Part shown: one piece after another, positions 6,741-12,700 of the stretch
How positions within the stretch are numbered: position 1 is the first letter of the stretch
Layout of the letters: each line of letters opens with the position of its first letter
Assembly: GCA_016839905.1 (NCBI GenBank)
Contig: JAEOTJ010000351.1
Span: 1-15,501, forward strand
Length of the DNA: 15,501 nucleotides
Reading direction: 5' to 3'
From: Promethearchaeota archaeon
GTDB lineage: Archaea; Asgardarchaeota; Lokiarchaeia; Sigynarchaeales; SOKP01
Notes under the pieces: model-generated
Told to the model about the DNA's origin: nothing
Database searches by the model: none
Seen by the model: only the letters and a program-made list of their open reading frames with translations
Position numbers and translations under genes: made by a program

Positions 6741-9700
6741 AGCATATTAAAAAATAATATTTTTAATGAAGAATTAGATTACAACGAAAATGAGACTGAT
6801 TCTAAACAAAAAACTAAAAATTCGGGTTTTTGGATAGTAGACTATATATATATTTCCTATGATAATTGGTCAGTTAGTGGTGATCCTTGGATACAAATTC
6901 GAACAGGAAGTCCAGACGATCCTCATATTATTGAAAATGTCACAATTGATCGAGATAGTATAGGGTCAGCAATATTGATTGAGGATTCAAGGCAATATTT
7001 TAAAATACAAAATTGCAGTCTAACTGATTCGGGAAGTGGAGCAGATGATGGTGGAATTACTTTATTAAATACCTCCAATGGATTTATTTTAAATAATGAT
7101 CTCTCTAATAATCAAAGGGGGATAAAAATAGAGGAAAGCGAAAATATAACAATTTCAGAAAATAATATTGATAGCAACCGACAAGAGGGTATATACATAG
7201 AAGACTTTATTAATCATACGATTGAAAATAATACTATAGACTCAACCTTGTATGCCTATGGTCTTTATGCACTATCCGGAGATGATAGTATAGTTCATAA
7301 TAATACAATTTCAAATAATGGACAACTCTGGGACGGTGGTGCTGGGGTGCTTTTATCCCAATGTACAAATGTAAATTTTACATATAATAAAGTAATTAAA
7401 AATGATAATAGAGGTTTGTGGTGTGCTCCTCTATGGAGCTCAACGGTTTCTAATAATTATATAAACGGAACTACCCGTGGACCAGGTATTTCTCTCCAAT
7501 ACACTTCATCCAGCAATATCATAACAGATAATACAATTTCTGGAAGCGCAGAAAATGGGATTTCATTAAGAGATTCTAATAATAATATAATTAAAAATAA
7601 TTATATAAATGGAAACGAACTCTTCGGGATAAATTTTACATATAATTCAGATTTCAATGATATATATAATAATATAATATCAAATACTACAGGAACGGGT
7701 ATTAGTATATCAAATGCTGTTATAGAAAGTATAAATAATGAGTTTTATAATAACACATTTATTGCAAATGATAATCATGTTTTAGATAATTGCAGTTCAA
7801 ATACTTGGAATAATACTCAAATCGGGAATTATTGGGACAATTACACTGGAGCTGATTCTGATGATGATGGAATTGGAGATACACCATATGAAATTTGGGG
7901 TTCAAGTAATATAAATGATTCACTACCCATATGGAACGATGGTTTTGATGGAACTGAATTGGAAATTGATGATCTAAAATCTAATAATTGGGAAAGTATT
8001 TTAGATAAATTTTACTGCAGTGGTTCTGGCACCTCTCTGGATCCTTATGTAATTGAAGGTATAAATATCGTTTCAGGAGGGAGTCATGTTATTTTAATAA
8101 ATAATTCTCGAGCTTATTTTAGAATACAGAATTGTGAATTGACTGGGGGAGTATCTGGTAATGGAGGTATTGAATTATCAAATACTAGTAATGGTTTTCT
8201 CTATGATAATAATTGTTCAGGCAATGGGCATGGAATTTACTTATTTAATAGTAATTTTACAAAAATAAATAAGATTATCGCAAATGATAATGCCGCTCAA
8301 GGAATGTATTTTAGAGACTGTCTAAATCTTACAGTTTGGGACAATGAAATAAAAAGTAATGGTTTGAGGGGTATCTACCATCAAACTTCTCATAATTCTT
8401 ATTTAGCTGGTAATCAAATTGCGGATAGTACTGAAGATGGGATACGTTTTCGCATAAGTCATAATAATACAATAATCGGAAACAATGTAAGTTATAATAA
8501 ATTAAATGGAATCTACATATGGGAAGGAAATAATAATACAATGGACAATAATATAATTGTGAATAATACTGATGATGGGATTAGATTATCTACAGATGGT
8601 GATAATAATAATATAACCAATAATGTACTGTATAAAAATATGGAAAAAGGAGTTCATATTGTTTCAGCTGGATGTGAAAATAATTTATTTTATAATAATA
8701 GTTTTATAGAGAATGGTCTAAATGCATTAGACGACGGTTCAAATAATCATTGGAATTTTACAAACATAGGTAATTACTGGGATAATTATACGGGAGTTGA
8801 TGCAAATGATGATAGTATTGGGGATACCCCCCATAACATAACTGGTTCTGCTGGCGCTAAGGATTTTCTACCGATTTGGGATGATGGTCCTGATTGGAAT
8901 TTTTATTCAATTCATATCGATGATTCGGGAGTAAGTGGGAATGGAACATGGATATGGGCAGTAACTCAAGATTGGTGTAATGGCTCAGGTACCTGGGCTG
9001 ATCCATATGTAATTGAAAATGTATCTATTGACGGGCAAAATTCTTTCAGTTGTATATTAATTGCAAACTCCAGCGTGTATTTTAAGATTGAAAATTGTAT
9101 TTTATATAATTCTGGAAGTGGAACTGATCCAAATCATAAGGCGGGAATTAAATTAGAAAAGGTTAATAATGGAACTTTAATAGGGAATAATTGCTCTAAT
9201 AATAATGATATCGGGATTTATTTATATACTGATTGTAATAACAACACGATTATTAATAATACAGTTAATAATAATCCAGATACGGGAATTGGATTAAGAA
9301 TAAACTGCAATAACAATAATATTTTGAATAATACCATAAAAGACAATCTAGATGGGTTGATCTTAAACGATAATTGTCATTATAACACAATTTTGGATAA
9401 TAATATGTCTTACAATGATCAAAAAGGAATTTATTTATTAAGTAGCAATAATAATTCAATATCTGGAAATAACGCATCATATAATGGACAAGTCGGAACT
9501 TTTGAAGGAATTTATATTTCCGGAAGTTTTAATAACACCATTATGAAGAATGATGTCAATTATAACGATTATGGAGTCTACTTATCAGGAAGTTCATTTA
9601 ATATCATTTCAAACAATTCAATTACTTATAATAATAGAGATGGAATATATTTATCTTCAAATAGCAACAATAATACATTTACAGGAAATAATATAACTTA

Positions 9701-12700
9701 TAACGGTGTAGCCGGAACCTATTATGGAATCTATCTATTTAATAATAATAATAATAACACGATTTCTGATAATAATGTCAATTTTAACGACTATGGAATA
9801 GTATTTTTCGCCAGTTCTTTTAATATTGTTTTAAACAATACAGTAATTAATAATATTCGAGATGGAATATATTTGATGACAAATAGTAATAATAATACCA
9901 TATCGGGAAATAACGCATCTTATAACGGTGGAGCTGGATCCTTTGGGGGAATCACTATAGATAGTTGTGTAAATAATAAAATTTTGGATAATACAGCTAA
10001 TTTTAATGACTATGGAATTCAAATATTGGCTAGTAGTTTTAATGTAATTTTAAACAATATTGCGACCTTTAATAATATAGATGGATTACGTATTCGCGCA
10101 AATAGCGATAATAATACAATTTTAGGAAATAATGCCTCTTATAATGGATTAACAGGACTATATTCCGGAATTTATTTAGAAGATGCAAATAATAATACAA
10201 TTTTGGGTAATAATGTAAATATTAACGATTATGGGATATATTTTGAGTCAACCAGTAATAATAATACAATTTTAAATAATACTATTGAAGGAAATGTCGT
10301 TAGAGGAATAAGTATAACTTCGACAAGTGAATCCAACCTTATTTTTAATAATACTTTTATTGGAAATGTCCTACATGCTTTAGATGATGGAAAATTTAAC
10401 AAGTGGAACAATTCAGCTATAGGGAATTACTGGGATAATTACACGGGTGCAGATGAAGATGATAATGGAATTGGTGATATACCGCATGTTTTTCCAACGG
10501 GCACAGATTATCTGCCTATTTGGGATGATGGTCCTGAGCCAGAATTTTGGATTTTAAATCCCATACATATTGACGATTCTGGTGTTAGCGGAAACGGGAC
10601 GTGGGCATGGGCGGCTACTAAGAAGTGGTGTAAGGGATCTGGTATATGGACAAATCCTTATATAATTAAGAATGTAATTATTAACGGGCAAAATTCTTTT
10701 AGTTGTATATTAATTGCAAACTCCAGCGTGTATTTTAGGATTGAAAATTGTACTTTATATAATTCTGGAAGTGGAGCTGATCCTAATCATAAAGCGGGAA
10801 TTAAATTAGAAAATGTTAATAATGGAACATTAATAGGGAATAATTGCTCTAATAATAATGATATAGGGATTTATTTATATACTGATTGTAATAACAACAC
10901 CATTATAAATAATACAGTTAATAATCATCCAGATACGGGAATTGGATTAAGAATAAACTGCGATAATAACTTGATTTCGAATAATACCATAAACTACAAT
11001 TTATACGGATTTACTTTAAACGATAATTGCCATTACAATACAATTTTAGATAATGACATGTCCTACAATACTCAAGATGGTTGTTTTTATTGGAATACCT
11101 GCCATAATAATTCTCTCATCAATAATACGTTTAAAAGCAATCCCAGATATGGATTCAATCTTGGAGGTTGGTGTCAACATAATAATATTACGGGAAATAC
11201 AGCAATTAATAATTCTCAAGGCATTATTTTATATGTAGATTGTGATAATAATAGAATTGAGAATAATAATGCAACTGACAACACTGACTACGGGATTCAT
11301 GTATGGGATGGATGTGATAATAACATCATTTTAAAAAATATAGTAAAGGATACACCGATATTAGGTACCCAAGACTATGGAATATCAATAGGACCCACAG
11401 GATCGATGTGCTACAATAATCGGATTTTAGAGAATACCGCAAATGACAATTTAATATATGGAATACATTTAAGCTCAGCGGACAACAACAATATCTCTGG
11501 AAATATTATAAACAATAACACGGAATATGGAATTTATTTAGAGAATAGTGATGGAAATATAATTATAGGAAATTATTTAAACAATAATACGGATGGTTGC
11601 ATCCAAGAAGCAGGCACCAGCACTAATAATATTGATGCGATGAATAATTGTAATGGAGTGTGTTCATCAATAATGATTGACAACAATGGAGGTACATCGG
11701 GTGCGTTTACCTGGGAAGAGGCTATAGCTTTAATTCCATGGTTTAAAGGCTCTGGCACTTGGGGAGATCCATATGTTATAGAAGATCTCATAATTAATGG
11801 ATCAAATATAGGAAGCTGTATTTTGATTGAAGATTCAAAAGTTTATCTTAAGATTGAAAATTGTACAATATATAACTCTGGTCCTAACAACGATGATGCT
11901 GGTATTAAACTATCCAGTACATCAAATGTTACTGTTTCTGATAACACTTGTTATAATAACCAGTTTGGTATATTTGCCATTTTTAGTGAGAATAATACCA
12001 TTCTTACGAATAATGCCTCAAATAATGTAAGATCAGGAATAATCCTCCAAACAGGTTCCCATTGGAATAATATTATTAATAATACTATTAATAATAATGA
12101 TGATCATGGTATATTTTTAGACCAAAATTGTAGGTATAACACTATTGTTAATAATACAGCCGATAATAACCAAGATTACGGCATTTATCTTTATTATAGG
12201 TCTAATTATAATTCAATAATCAATAACACGGCAATAAATGCTTTTGGAACTTTTGGAATTGGAATATATCTTTTAAATGAATGTCGGTATAACAACATTA
12301 CTGAAAATACACTTATAAATAATAATGATCACGGGATTTATTTGAATGATCGATGTGAAAATAACACGATATCAGAGAATAATATAAAAGAAAATGTAGA
12401 GCACGGTATATATCTATATGAATGCAGTAATAACTCCATATTAAGCAATAATTTGACGGACAACGGAGATAATGGCATTTACCTAATGCATAATTGTCTT
12501 AATAATGATATTTTAAACAATACAGCAAGTTCAAATACTCTTAATGGAATTTATCTAAATGACAATTGTAATAATAATACTCTCTGGAATAATGAATTAT
12601 CTTATAATGATCAAAATGGAATTGATTTAGTAAATTGCATTAATAATTCAATATCTGGGAATAACGCATCTTATAACGGACAAGTCGGAACCTATTATGG

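Noticed and set aside
9441..10340. Possible CRISPR array or DNA satellite from the regular AAT-rich repeats
   Set aside because: The repeats are of codon type, keep one reading frame, vary at third positions and encode the beta-helix coil consensus; there are no fixed repeats with unique spacers.
8329..11791. Minus-strand open frames of 60-72 codons at 8329-8541, 9265-9480, 9831-10022, 10229-10411 and 11573-11791
   Set aside because: They lie antisense inside the giant protein, are Tyr/Ile/Cys-rich as expected from the reverse of AAT/GGA/ATT codons, and have no ribosome binding site or recognisable domain.
11053..12030. Plus-strand open frames at 11053-11238 and 11827-12030
   Set aside because: They are out-of-frame shadows of the giant gene in repetitive AT-rich DNA; the in-frame product has clear beta-helix repeats.
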